A DNA stretch of 64,000 nucleotides from UBA288 sp050178135. Its GTDB lineage: Archaea > Halobacteriota > Methanomicrobia > Methanomicrobiales > Methanospirillaceae. Under the pieces are notes generated by a model. It did not search any database. It was not told the DNA's origin and saw nothing but the letters and a program-made list of their open reading frames with translations. The first letter of the stretch is position 1; every line of letters starts with the position of its first letter. The DNA lies in contig JBFXGJ010000004.1 of the NCBI GenBank assembly GCA_050178135.1, positions 1-64,000 on the forward strand, in the 5' to 3' direction. Positions 50,144 to 58,906 of this stretch are shown piece by piece. Position numbers and translations under genes: made by a program.

Positions 50144-51345
50144 CCGGTATCTCCGCTCCCCTGCGCAAGCGCGTGGATCCGCTCTATCACGGCCGAGAGG
50201 CGGAGGATTCGGTCCTCGGTCTCCCTCACCGCCCTCGTCGCGGCCCGCGCCTCCTCCGCCGTCGACCCGATGATCCGGCCGACCTCGTGGATCGAGGCGG
50301 CCACCTCTTCGGTCGTGGCCGCCTGCTCCTCGGCCGCTGCGACCACTTCGGCAGCAGATCGGGCCACCCCGTTCGCTGCCCCCTCGATCCGTCGGAATGC
50401 AGCGAGCGCCTCGGAGGACTGGGCCGTACCACGCCCGACCAGGGTCTGCGCCTCGACCATCGCGGCCGACGCCACCCGGGAGGAACTCATCAACGCGTCG
50501 ATCATCTCCTCGATCTGCTCCGCCCCTGTCTTGGACTCCTGCGCGAGCGCCTTCACCTCAGCCGCCACCACGGCGAAGCCCCTCCCGGCCTCGCCGGCCC
50601 GTGCGGCCTCGATCGCCGCGTTCAGGGCGAGCAGGTTCGTCTGGGTCGCCAGGTCGCGGATCATGGTCAGGATGCGGGAGATGTCGGCCATCCGCCGCTC
50701 GACGTCCGTGAGCGAGGCGTGGACCCGGTTCACCGACTCCTCGATCGCCGCGTTCCCCTCGGCGACATTGACGGCCAGGCCGGCCCCCTCCTCGGCGGCC
50801 CGGCTTGCCTGGCCCGCCTGCTGCGAGACCGTCTCTATCGCCGCCGTGATCTGCTCGATCGCGTTCGTGAGGTCCTCCATCGCCCCCTGGATCTGCTCGA
50901 CACCGGTCGCCGAGATCTCGGCGTTCGACGTTACCTGCGTCGAGGCCTCCGCGATCGACTCAGCCTGTGCACCGATCTCGGCAATCCCGCCGGCCGCCTC
51001 CATGGTCGCCCTGACCAGGTCGGTCGCCTGTTTCCCTTCGATCCGCTCTCCCTGCCCCTCGTCCAGCTCGAGCCAGATGGCCGGCTGACCGGCGGTGTTC
51101 CCGGAAATCCGGACGGCCCTGGCCTGGAGGCGGCGCCCGCCGTTCCGTTCGGGAAGGGTGATCATCCCCTCACCTCGGCCACGGCGAACCGTCCCGGCAA
51201 CCACCTCCCCGAGTCCGGCGACCTCGACTCTTCGTCCGACCGATCGGTCGTGCGGGAGGTCGAGAAGGCGGGAGAAGGCGTCGGATGCCGCCAGGACGAC
51301 GAGGTCCACGTCCAGGACCGCCTGGGGGTACCGGGTCACGCACAT
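50140..51345 (-). CDS. Soluble methyl-accepting chemotaxis-type protein with PAS-like N-terminus
   Basis: About 401 residues. The C-terminal 280 residues are an MCP signalling domain: the hairpin tip RDLATQTNLLALNAAIEAA is textbook, and flanking heptads such as GVEQIQGAMEDLTNAIEQIT form the long coiled coil. The N-terminal 100 residues resemble a PAS domain (DLVVLAASDAFSRLLDLP). No transmembrane helix is seen, so it is cytoplasmic. The start is uncertain: ATG at 51345 lacks a ribosome site, and in-frame GTG codons upstream within the hypF gap are possible. It lies between hypF and trpF in one overlapping transcription unit. Confidence 0.87.
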   Translation of the reverse strand: MCVTRYPQAVLDVDLVVLAASDAFSRLLDLPHDRSVGRRVEVAGLGEVVAGTVRRGRGEGMITLPERNGGRRLQARAVRISGNTAGQPAIWLELDEGQGERIEGKQATDLVRATMEAAGGIAEIGAQAESIAEASTQVTSNAEISATGVEQIQGAMEDLTNAIEQITAAIETVSQQAGQASRAAEEGAGLAVNVAEGNAAIEESVNRVHASLTDVERRMADISRILTMIRDLATQTNLLALNAAIEAARAGEAGRGFAVVAAEVKALAQESKTGAEQIEEMIDALMSSSRVASAAMVEAQTLVGRGTAQSSEALAAFRRIEGAANGVARSAAEVVAAAEEQAATTEEVAASIHEVGRIIGSTAEEARAATRAVRETEDRILRLSAVIERIHALAQGSGDTG

Positions 51346-51437
51346 GCACGAGGAGAGGACGTCGAGGCCGATCACGGGTTCTGCTGGCACACAGAGAACG
51401 TCGGCGGCGCTGGAGATGAAGGTTGGTGCCCGCGTCC

Positions 51438-53648
51438 TCACTCGAGGTGCGCGGCGCCGATCACGCACTGACCGAAGCTGATGCAGCCGTCCCCGAGCGG
51501 GAGCCGGCGGTTCGTGATGCAGGCGAGGTCGTTCGCCTGGCAGACGTCCTGGATCGTGCCGCGGATCGCGGCGTTGATCGCGACCCCTCCGGAGAGCGCG
51601 ATCGTCCCAATACCCCGTTCGCGTGCGGCCTCGACCCCCAGCTGTGCGATTCCCCGGGCCAGGTTCACCTGGAACGATGCCGCCAGGTCGAAGACGGACC
51701 CCTTTCCCTGGAGCGCCCGGTCGGCGAGCTCGCCCATCAGGCTCCGGGTCGAGAGGACCGACGCGCCTTTGATGGTGAGAAACTTCAGCGGCCAGGTCTC
51801 GGGCCGGCCCCGTGCCGCCGCGGCTTCCAGTTTCATCGCCGGCTCCCCGTCGTAGGTCCGCTCCCGGCAGAGCCCGAGAAGGGCCGCCGCTGCGTCGAGG
51901 ACGCGGCCGGTGCTGGTCGTGAGGGGGGCGTTCACCCGTCGAGCCGTCTGCCGGGCGAGCAGATCGCGCTCGAGGTCTGTCCACCCCCGGCGGGCTAGCA
52001 GGTCCTGGACACGGTCCTCGGGCAGGATCCCGTAGAGCATCCGCTCGGGGAACCGGGTCGCGAGGTCCCCGCCGGGCATCGGGACCGGCTCGAGGTGCGC
52101 CACGCGGACGAGGTCGGGGACCGCCCCGGCAAAGACCTCGCCTCCCCAGACCGTGCCGTCGTCGCCGTACCCGACGCCGTCGATCGCGATCCCGATGCAG
52201 GGCTCCCGGGTGACTGAGGCGATATGGGCCCGGTGGTGCTGGACGGGTATCGTCGGCACCCCGAGTTCTCCCGCCAGCTCCCGGGCGTACCGGGTCGAGA
52301 GGAACTGGGGATGCAGGTCGTGGACCACGGCGTCGTACCGGGCGCCGAGCCAGTCGCCGAGCTTCTCGATCGTCTCGACCAGGTAGGCGAGGGTCTCGGG
52401 GTTCCTGACGTTGCCGACATGGGGCGAGGTGACTGCGTGGCCGTCCCGGTAGATGGTCGCGTTCGACGAGAGTTCCGGGCCGACGCCGAGCAGGCAGCGG
52501 TCCCCGAGGTCGATCGGGGTCCGGAGGGGCGCGTACCCCCGTGAGAGCCGGATCAGGTGGCCGTCGCGCACCACCGAGTCGTCGCAGCGGTTCACGATCG
52601 GCCGGTCGTGCGTGAGATAGGCGTCGGCGACCCCGGAGAGGACCCGGACGGCCCGTTCGAAACCGGTCACCATCGGGTACCCCGGGACGTTCGCCGAGGT
52701 CATCACGAGCACCGGGTGGGCAAGGCGGGAGAAGAGGAGGTGGTGGAGCCCCGTGTACGGCAGCATCATCCCGATCGTGTGGAGGTTCGAGATCGCGAAG
52801 AACGAACCCGGGTCCCGCTTCTCCAGGACCACGATCGGCCGCTCTCGCGAGAAGATGACGTCCCTCTCCGCATCGCCGAGCACTGCCGTCGCTTCGACCG
52901 TCTCCGGGCGGGCCATCACCGCCAGCGGCTGCTCGGGCCGGCCGAGCCGGCCCTTGAGCCGTTCCGCTGCCTCCTCGACGCAGGCGATGTGGAACCCCCC
53001 TATCCCCCGTATTGCCACGACTGCTCCCCCATCGAGGAGCTCGGCCGCCGCGCCGATGGGGTCGTCCGCCAGGACTGGCTGTCCCGTCGCGTCGTAAAGC
53101 GATACCCGTGGGCCGCACGTGGGGCAGGCGATCGTCTGGGCGTGGTGCCGGCGGGAGGCGGGATCGGCGAACTCTGCGGCGCACCCTTCGCAGAGGTGGA
53201 AGGACTCCATCGAGGTCACGGGCCGGTCGTACGGCAGGTCACGGATGATGCTGTACCGGGGGCCGCAGTCGACACACGAGGTCGCCCAGTACCCGTGATA
53301 CCGGTTCGACGGGCTCTCGATCTCCTCGAGGCAGCGGTCGCAGGTCGCCACGTCGGGCGGGATCAGCCCCGTCCGCGCCCCCTGCGCCGAGGGAAGGATG
53401 GTAAACGTGTCGGGGACCGCGCCTTCGAGGGGGCGGACTGCCACCGCATCGATCCGGGCGAGCGGGGGCCCCCGTCGCAGCGATGCGACCAGCTCGTCGA
53501 TCCGTTCCCCTGCAACGCGCACCTCGACCTCGGAACCGAGGTTCTTCACTGTGCCCGATAGGCCGAGGCGGACCGCCTCGGCGTAGACGAATGGCCGGAA
53601 GCCGACGCCCTGTACAACTCCCCGGACCGTAATCAGGGCCTGCTTCAT
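51438..53648 (-). CDS. hypF: Hydrogenase maturation carbamoyltransferase HypF
   Basis: A 736-residue HypF that makes the cyanide ligand precursor for NiFe hydrogenases. Domains in order are acylphosphatase (VRGVVQGVGFRPFVYAEAV), two zinc fingers (CDRCLEEIESPS...SCVDC and CEGCAAEF...ACPTC), a YrdC-like domain (VVAIRGIGGFHIACVEEA), and a Kae1-like C-terminal domain (PVQHHRAHIASV, IAIDGVGYGDDGTVWGGEVF, ALSGGVAINAAI). The ATG at 53648 was chosen because the TATATA box is only about 35 nt upstream; the open frame to 53711 would cross it. Only HypF is seen; no hydrogenase genes occur nearby. Confidence 0.96.
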   Translation of the reverse strand: MKQALITVRGVVQGVGFRPFVYAEAVRLGLSGTVKNLGSEVEVRVAGERIDELVASLRRGPPLARIDAVAVRPLEGAVPDTFTILPSAQGARTGLIPPDVATCDRCLEEIESPSNRYHGYWATSCVDCGPRYSIIRDLPYDRPVTSMESFHLCEGCAAEFADPASRRHHAQTIACPTCGPRVSLYDATGQPVLADDPIGAAAELLDGGAVVAIRGIGGFHIACVEEAAERLKGRLGRPEQPLAVMARPETVEATAVLGDAERDVIFSRERPIVVLEKRDPGSFFAISNLHTIGMMLPYTGLHHLLFSRLAHPVLVMTSANVPGYPMVTGFERAVRVLSGVADAYLTHDRPIVNRCDDSVVRDGHLIRLSRGYAPLRTPIDLGDRCLLGVGPELSSNATIYRDGHAVTSPHVGNVRNPETLAYLVETIEKLGDWLGARYDAVVHDLHPQFLSTRYARELAGELGVPTIPVQHHRAHIASVTREPCIGIAIDGVGYGDDGTVWGGEVFAGAVPDLVRVAHLEPVPMPGGDLATRFPERMLYGILPEDRVQDLLARRGWTDLERDLLARQTARRVNAPLTTSTGRVLDAAAALLGLCRERTYDGEPAMKLEAAAARGRPETWPLKFLTIKGASVLSTRSLMGELADRALQGKGSVFDLAASFQVNLARGIAQLGVEAARERGIGTIALSGGVAINAAIRGTIQDVCQANDLACITNRRLPLGDGCISFGQCVIGAAHLE

Positions 53649-53679
53649 CGTCGTGAAACCTTTATCGCCAAATCGTGAC

Positions 53680-53688
53680 AATATATAC
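53680..53688. promoter_or_regulatory. TATA box in the hypF/regulator divergent region
   Basis: CAATATATACT is the only strong TATA-like sequence in the 51-nt gap. It fits hypF, giving a leader of about 10 nt. For the plus-strand regulator it would put transcription start past the GTG at 53700, so that gene probably uses a different element, such as TTTATCGCC at 53661-53669, and would be nearly leaderless. Confidence 0.5.
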
Positions 53689-53699
53689 TGGGGTTCTCC

Positions 53700-54212
53700 G
53701 TGACAGGGCACATTCGAATAATCAACGACCCGGTAGAACTGGTCCCTCTTCTCATTACCTTCAATGACGCGAAATATAAACAGATCTACGAGCTCCTGAA
53801 CCGGGCGTGGTTGACGGAGTCGGAACTCGCGACGGAGACCGGGGGTGATTCGGTCGACGATTGCATCGCGATCCTAAAAAAAGGGAACCTCGTCGAGGAG
53901 CAGTGGCGGATGCCGGAACCGGGAAAGAAGCCCGAGAAGGAGTTTCGCGCGACCTACTCCAAGTTCCGGGCGAACTTCCAGTGCGGCATGAACGAGCTCT
54001 CTGACCTCCTCTACCTCGCCGTCTCCAACGACGAGGACCTGCGGACGACCGTCGAGGCGATCGAGGCCGAGCTATCGAACGGCAACGTCTCCATCAACGA
54101 CCTGGCACGCAAGTTCAACGTCTCTCCCATCTTTATTCGGGGCATCGCGAAGCGGAGCCAGCGCATGGACGTGAAGGGACAGGGGCTGGTCTTCCTTGAC
54201 CGGGCTCGTTGA
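53700..54212 (+). CDS. ArsR-like winged-helix DNA-binding protein
   Basis: A 170-residue protein with an N-terminal winged helix (KQIYELLNRAWLTESELATE, VDDCIAILKKGNLVEEQW) and a C-terminal second helix-turn-helix-like unit (SINDLARKFNVSPIFIRGIA). The segment RMPEPGKKPEKEFRATYSKF looks like a wing. Starts at GTG (53700). The type is common in Methanomicrobia but uncharacterised. It is adjacent and divergent to hypF, so it could control hydrogenase maturation, although no operator dyad was found in the gap. Downstream it overlaps the next regulator gene by 17 nt. Confidence 0.82.
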   Translation: MTGHIRIINDPVELVPLLITFNDAKYKQIYELLNRAWLTESELATETGGDSVDDCIAILKKGNLVEEQWRMPEPGKKPEKEFRATYSKFRANFQCGMNELSDLLYLAVSNDEDLRTTVEAIEAELSNGNVSINDLARKFNVSPIFIRGIAKRSQRMDVKGQGLVFLDRAR

Positions 54213-55005
54213 CGACCCCCTCACCACGATTCTGCGTTCGAAGCGGGAGTCGACCCGTTTCCAGTGCCTGGTAGAGATCGCCGAGCACCAGCCTGCGGTC
54301 CGGCAGCTCGAGATCGCGGAGCGGCTCGGTATCACGCCCCAGGCCGTCTCGGAGTACATTCGGGAACTGGTCGACGACGGCATGGTCGCCTCTCAGGGGA
54401 GAGGACGGTACGAGGTGACCCGGGAGGGGATCGAGTGGGTCCTCACCCACGCCGAGCAGCTTGAGACGTATGCCCGGCACGTGCGGCGCGACCTGATCCA
54501 GCAGGTCTCGGTCTGGGCCGCGATCGCCTCCGAAGACCTCGACGAGGGTGAGATCGTCGGGGTCTTCATGCGCGACGGCCTCCTGTACGCGGGCCGAGAA
54601 CTCCGGTCGGCCAACGGGGCCGTGGTCCGTTCCGCCCGTGCGGGCGAGGACATCGGCGTGACCCGCCTCTCTGGGCTGATCGACCACCGGGAAGGGCTCG
54701 TCCACGTCGCGAAAGTACCACGGGTCGAGAAGGGCGGCTCCACCTCTGTCGACCTCTCGGTCCTTGCGTCCCTCGCGTCCGGGGTGCGGGTGGTGGCCGC
54801 CGTCGGCATCGAGGCGCGGGTGGCGCTCGATAAGGCGGGCCGGCCGGCCGACATGTTCTTCGGGGCCCGTGAGGGCGTGATCGAGGCGGCGTTCCACGGG
54901 CTCGACTGCCTCCTGTGCTGCGTCGACGACGAGTTCACCGAATTCTTAAAGAGGCTCGAGGGTGCAGGCCTGACGTATCGTATCCACGACCTGATGCACC
55001 GATGA
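54196..55005 (+). CDS. Winged-helix regulator with C-terminal ligand-binding-like domain
   Basis: A 269-residue protein. Residues 1-80 are a winged helix (AVRQLEIAERLGITPQAVSE, then YIRELVDDGMVASQG, RYEVTREGIEWVLTHAEQL). The remaining 190 residues are a mixed alpha/beta domain with DLSVLASLASGVRVVAAVGI and GAREGVIEAAFHGLDCLLCC, resembling an effector-binding module found in archaeal regulators (DUF7839-like; family name from memory). It starts at TTG with AGGGG upstream; no alternative ATG occurs before the winged helix. The stop overlaps the helicase ATG. Confidence 0.8.
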   Translation: MTGLVDDPLTTILRSKRESTRFQCLVEIAEHQPAVRQLEIAERLGITPQAVSEYIRELVDDGMVASQGRGRYEVTREGIEWVLTHAEQLETYARHVRRDLIQQVSVWAAIASEDLDEGEIVGVFMRDGLLYAGRELRSANGAVVRSARAGEDIGVTRLSGLIDHREGLVHVAKVPRVEKGGSTSVDLSVLASLASGVRVVAAVGIEARVALDKAGRPADMFFGAREGVIEAAFHGLDCLLCCVDDEFTEFLKRLEGAGLTYRIHDLMHR

Positions 55006-57005
55006 TCACGATCGTCTCGCCGACCCGGGGGGCGTATCGCCTGCTCTTCTTCGACGGCCGGCACGTCACGGCGGTCGGGCAGGTCGAGCTCGCCGAGACC
55101 CAGAAGGGAATCCGGCCGAAGGAATACCGTGTCCGGCAGGTGGGCCGGCGCCAGTTCAAGAACACGCCGACCAAGGAGCTCGTCAACCTCCTCCGCTCCA
55201 CGGAGGTGATGCTGACGGCGCCGTCGCCGCCGTTCGAGGCGTTCCTCGCCGACCTCCAGCTGAGGCCCCGACCGCTCAACGCGTGTCGCCTCTGCCTTCT
55301 CGAGGACCGCGTCACCCAGGTGCGCGAAAAGGACGCGGTGCGGTACGGCAAGGAGATGATCTGTCTTCCCTGCGCCCGGCGGGAGCTGCGCCGCGAGGTC
55401 GCCCACTTCGGGAGGATGGCCCGCGGGGCCGTCGGCCATCTCGACGAGCTCCTGTACCGCTATCGAGACGTCGACCGCGTCCTCGCCGCGATCCAGCCCG
55501 AGACCACGCGGAAGCGATCGACCCTGTACGACCGGGTGGAGGCCCACGCGGTGGGCGAGACCCAGGCGCTCGTAGAGCTCCCGCTCCCGCGCCCTTTCGT
55601 TGAGGCGAGCGGCGTCGAACGGCTGATGCCGGTCCAGCAGCTCTCGGTCGAGGCCGGGCTCCTCTACGGGAAGGACCTGCTCGTGGTTGCCGCGACGGCA
55701 TCGGGCAAGACCTTCATCGGTGAGATGGCCGGGGTCAAGAACTACGTGGAGGGGCACGGACGGATGCTCTTTCTCGTCCCGCTCGTGGCGCTCGCCGTCC
55801 AGAAGCACCAGCGGTTCGCCGAGCGGTACGGCGAGTTCGCCCGGGCGTCGCTCCAGATCGGAAAGGCCCGGATCCGCATCCCCGAGAACCGCGGCCCGTC
55901 CCCCTCAGACCCGCGGGCCGCGCTCGTCGTCGGGACCTACGAGGGGGTGGACCACCAGCTCCGGCTCGGGCGGTTCCCCGAAAAGATCGGCACGGTCGTG
56001 ATCGACGAGGTCCAGATGCTCGAGGACCCGGAGCGGGGCCACCGCCTGGACGGGATGATCGCCCGGCTCAAGCACCTCTTTCCCCATGCCCAGTTCCTCT
56101 ACCTCTCGGCCACGATCGGCTCACCGAAGACGCTTGCCAAGAAGCTCGGGGCGACCCTCGTCCAGTACGAAAGCCGGCCGGTGCCCCTCGATCGCCACCT
56201 GGTCTTTGTCGAGAAGAAGGAGAAGATCCCGACGATAAAGAGGCTCGTCGAAGAGGAGTACCGGAAGCGGTCCTCGAAGGGGTTCCACGGCCAGACGATC
56301 GTCTTCACGAACGCCCGGGCGCGCTGCCAGGTAGTGGCTGAGAAACTCGGGAAGCACGCGGCCGCGTACCATGCCGGCCTGACGGCCCAGGAGCGGCGCG
56401 AGGTCGAGGACCGGTTCCTCAAGGGAAAACTCGCCGCGGTGGTGACGACGGCGGCGCTCGGCGCGGGGGTTGACTTCCCCGCCTCGCAGGTGATCTTCGA
56501 CGCACTCGCGATGGGCATCTCCTGGCTGACTGTCCAGGAGTTCCAGCAGATGTCCGGGCGAGCGGGCCGGCCCGACTTCCATGACGAAGGCCGGGTCGTG
56601 GTGCTGGCTGAGCCGGGGGCGACCTACTCGCGGGACTCCTCGACGACCGAGGAGGAGGTGGCGGTTCGCCTGCTCAGGGGAGAGATGGGCGAGGTGGCGC
56701 CGACCTACGACCTCGAACAATCGAGCGAGGAGTTCGCCGCGAACGCTGTCGTGGCACGCGGCAACGCGGCCGCAATCTCCGCAATCGAGGAGCGGATGGT
56801 CGGAACGATGGAGCCCGTTCTCCCCGACCTGATCGCAAAGAAAATGGTCCTGGAGCGCAGCGGCCGGCTGGAGCTGACGCCGCTCGCACGGATCATGGCC
56901 GAGAACTTCATCGGGGTCGAGCGGCTGCTCCTCATCCGCGACCTCGTGAAGGAGAAGGACGATCCGATCGAGATCCTGACCGAGCTCGAGTGCGAGGTCG
57001 ACTAA
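55002..57005 (+). CDS. Ski2-like DEAD/DEAH helicase with N-terminal zinc-binding domain (DUF5814-type)
   Basis: A 667-residue superfamily 2 helicase. A zinc-ribbon-like module has C95, C98, C121 and C124. Helicase motifs are AATASGKTFIGEM (motif I, about residue 230), IDEVQML (motif II, DEVQ rather than DEAD/DECH), LSATIGS (III), TIVFTNARARCQ (IV), AALGAGVDFPASQVIFDA (V) and QQMSGRAGRPDFHDEG (VI). A C-terminal winged-helix region follows. The domain order is known from haloarchaea and methanogens, in which it is uncharacterised but probably acts on RNA or DNA. The ATG overlaps the stop of the regulator upstream, forming a three-gene operon. Confidence 0.9.
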   Translation: MITIVSPTRGAYRLLFFDGRHVTAVGQVELAETQKGIRPKEYRVRQVGRRQFKNTPTKELVNLLRSTEVMLTAPSPPFEAFLADLQLRPRPLNACRLCLLEDRVTQVREKDAVRYGKEMICLPCARRELRREVAHFGRMARGAVGHLDELLYRYRDVDRVLAAIQPETTRKRSTLYDRVEAHAVGETQALVELPLPRPFVEASGVERLMPVQQLSVEAGLLYGKDLLVVAATASGKTFIGEMAGVKNYVEGHGRMLFLVPLVALAVQKHQRFAERYGEFARASLQIGKARIRIPENRGPSPSDPRAALVVGTYEGVDHQLRLGRFPEKIGTVVIDEVQMLEDPERGHRLDGMIARLKHLFPHAQFLYLSATIGSPKTLAKKLGATLVQYESRPVPLDRHLVFVEKKEKIPTIKRLVEEEYRKRSSKGFHGQTIVFTNARARCQVVAEKLGKHAAAYHAGLTAQERREVEDRFLKGKLAAVVTTAALGAGVDFPASQVIFDALAMGISWLTVQEFQQMSGRAGRPDFHDEGRVVVLAEPGATYSRDSSTTEEEVAVRLLRGEMGEVAPTYDLEQSSEEFAANAVVARGNAAAISAIEERMVGTMEPVLPDLIAKKMVLERSGRLELTPLARIMAENFIGVERLLLIRDLVKEKDDPIEILTELECEVD

Positions 57006-57056
57006 AAAGGCGCCCCCTCCTCTTCCGGTCCTGCCGGGCCAGGAGAGCGCGCCGTC

Positions 57057-57065
57057 GATATAATG
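57057..57065 (+). promoter_or_regulatory. TATA box for the aconitase-family gene cluster
   Basis: GATATAATG lies 34-42 nt before the chosen start at 57099 and predicts a leader of about 12 nt that contains only the ribosome site GGCGGT. This makes the in-frame ATG at 57063 too early to be a start. Confidence 0.5.
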
Positions 57066-57098
57066 TGGATCGACCACCAACCATTCCAGGCGGTATTC

Positions 57099-58352
57099 AT
57101 GGGATCCACGCTTGTAGAGAAGGTCTTCTCGGATCGATGCGGGACCGATGTCAGGGCTGGCGAGGTCGTGATGGCTCCGATCGACGCCGCGATGATCCAC
57201 GACATCACCGGGCCGCTCGCAATCCGCACCTTCCGTGAGATGGGCGGGGAGCGGGTCAGCGACCCCGCACGGGTCGTCATGCTCTTTGACCACCAGGTGC
57301 CGGCCGACTCGATCGCTGCCGCCGAGAACCAGGCATTCATGCGGGGGTTCGCGCGGGAGCAGGGTATCCGGAACTACGACCTCCGGGAGGGGGTCTGTCA
57401 CCAGGTCGTACTCGAGAAGGGGCATGCCGCGCCGGGCGAGATCGTGATCGGCTCGGACTCCCACACCTGCATGTACGGTGCGGTCGGGGCGTTTGCGACC
57501 GGGGTCGGTTCGACCGACATGGGCTTCGCCCTCCGGTTCGGTGCCCTCTACTTCCGGGTGCCCGAGACGATCCGGGCGACCGTCGACGGCGTCTTCCCTG
57601 AGCGGGTCGGGCCGAAGGACCTGATCCTCTCGATCGTCGGCGATATCGGGGCCGACGGAGCGACCTACCGGGCGGTGGAGTTCGGGGGCGAAGCGGTCAG
57701 GGGGATGGCCCTTCCCGGGCGCATGACCCTTTGCAACATGGCGATCGAGATGGGCGCCAAGGTCGGGATCGTCCCCCCGGACGAGCGGACCTGGGCGTAT
57801 CTCCAGGACCGCCGCCCAGGCATCGCCCCGACCGAGCTCGCCTCCGATCCCGATGCGACCTTCGCGGAGACGCGGCGCTACGATGCCGCCACCCTGGAAC
57901 CGCAGGTCGCCGTGCCGCACAACGTCGACAACGTGGTCCCGGTCTCGAAGGTCGTCGGGACGCACGTCGACCAGGTCTTCATCGGGTCGTGTACGAACGG
58001 CCGGTTCGAGGACCTCGCGGAGGCGGCAGCGGTCCTCGGGGACCGGGAGTTCTCGAAAGACGTGCGGGTGATCGTGATCCCGGCGTCGCGCGAGGAGTAC
58101 CTCAAGGCCCTCCGGGCCGGGCTCATCGAGCGGTTCGTCGAGGCGGGAGCGCTCGTCGAAGCGCCCTGCTGCGGGCCCTGCATGGGCGGGGCCTTCGGCC
58201 TGCTCGCACCCGGCGAGGTCTCGCTCTCGACCTCGAACCGGAACTTCCGGGGCCGGCAGGGCTCGACCGAGGGGCTGGTCTACCTCTCCTCGGCGGCGAC
58301 GGCGGCGGCGACAGCGATGGCGGGCGAGATCGCGGACCCGCGAGAGGTTTGA
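57099..58352 (+). CDS. Homoaconitase/3-isopropylmalate dehydratase large subunit
   Basis: A 417-residue aconitase-superfamily protein with a 4Fe-4S cluster. Cluster cysteines are in GSCTNGRFEDLAEAA and CCGPCMGGAFG, and GSDSHTCMYGAVGAFATGVG is the typical motif around the first. It catalyses the isomerisation step of leucine or 2-oxosuberate (coenzyme B) chain elongation; large subunits of both activities are shared in type. MALPGRMTLCNMAIEMGAKV is characteristic of the archaeal form. It starts 34 nt after a TATA box and is followed 2 nt later by the small subunit gene. Confidence 0.9.
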   Translation: MGSTLVEKVFSDRCGTDVRAGEVVMAPIDAAMIHDITGPLAIRTFREMGGERVSDPARVVMLFDHQVPADSIAAAENQAFMRGFAREQGIRNYDLREGVCHQVVLEKGHAAPGEIVIGSDSHTCMYGAVGAFATGVGSTDMGFALRFGALYFRVPETIRATVDGVFPERVGPKDLILSIVGDIGADGATYRAVEFGGEAVRGMALPGRMTLCNMAIEMGAKVGIVPPDERTWAYLQDRRPGIAPTELASDPDATFAETRRYDAATLEPQVAVPHNVDNVVPVSKVVGTHVDQVFIGSCTNGRFEDLAEAAAVLGDREFSKDVRVIVIPASREEYLKALRAGLIERFVEAGALVEAPCCGPCMGGAFGLLAPGEVSLSTSNRNFRGRQGSTEGLVYLSSAATAAATAMAGEIADPREV

Positions 58353-58354
58353 CG

Positions 58355-58906
58355 ATGACACAACAGCTGGAGATGGAGACGATCAGGACCGTGACGCTGC
58401 AGGCGTTTCCCCGGGTCTGGAAGTTCGGTGACGACATCGATACGGACGCGATCATCCCCGGGCGGTTCCTGACGATCAACGACCCCGCCGAGCTCGCGAA
58501 GCACGCCTTCGAGGGGACGCGGGGCGAGTTCGCGCAGTCCGTGCTCCCCGGTGACGTCGTGGTGGGAGGACGGAACTTCGGCATGGGCTCCTCACGAGAG
58601 CACGCGCCGCTGGCGCTCAAGGGCGCCGGCATCCGGTTCGTCGTCGCGGAGTCGTTCGCCCGGATCTTTTACCGGAACGCGGTGAACGTGGGGCTCCTCC
58701 CGCTCACCACCCGGTCCACGGCCGAATTCAGGGACGGTTCGGAGGTCTCGGTCGACCTTGCCGCACAGACGGTGACGGTCGACGGCACCCCGTTCCCGGT
58801 TGAACCGGTTCCCGCCTTCCTCCAGCGGATCGCGGACGCCGGTGGGCTCGTTGAATACGCGAAAACGATCACGGAGGTGGAACTGTGCAGCACCAGGTCG
58901 CAGTGA
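58355..58906 (+). CDS. Homoaconitase/3-isopropylmalate dehydratase small subunit
   Basis: A 183-residue swivel-domain subunit: WKFGDDIDTDAIIPGRFLTI, GRNFGMGSSREHAPLAL and FVVAESFARIFYRNAVNVGL are typical. The substrate-recognition loop after IIPGR reads FLTI; that position in methanogen homologues is a known discriminator (YLRT-type in homoaconitase), and FLTI does not match clearly, so leucine versus coenzyme B assignment stays open. The N-terminus has about 20 residues more than usual. GAGAGG precedes the ATG. The 3' end overlaps the next gene by 22 nt. Confidence 0.9.
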   Translation: MTQQLEMETIRTVTLQAFPRVWKFGDDIDTDAIIPGRFLTINDPAELAKHAFEGTRGEFAQSVLPGDVVVGGRNFGMGSSREHAPLALKGAGIRFVVAESFARIFYRNAVNVGLLPLTTRSTAEFRDGSEVSVDLAAQTVTVDGTPFPVEPVPAFLQRIADAGGLVEYAKTITEVELCSTRSQ

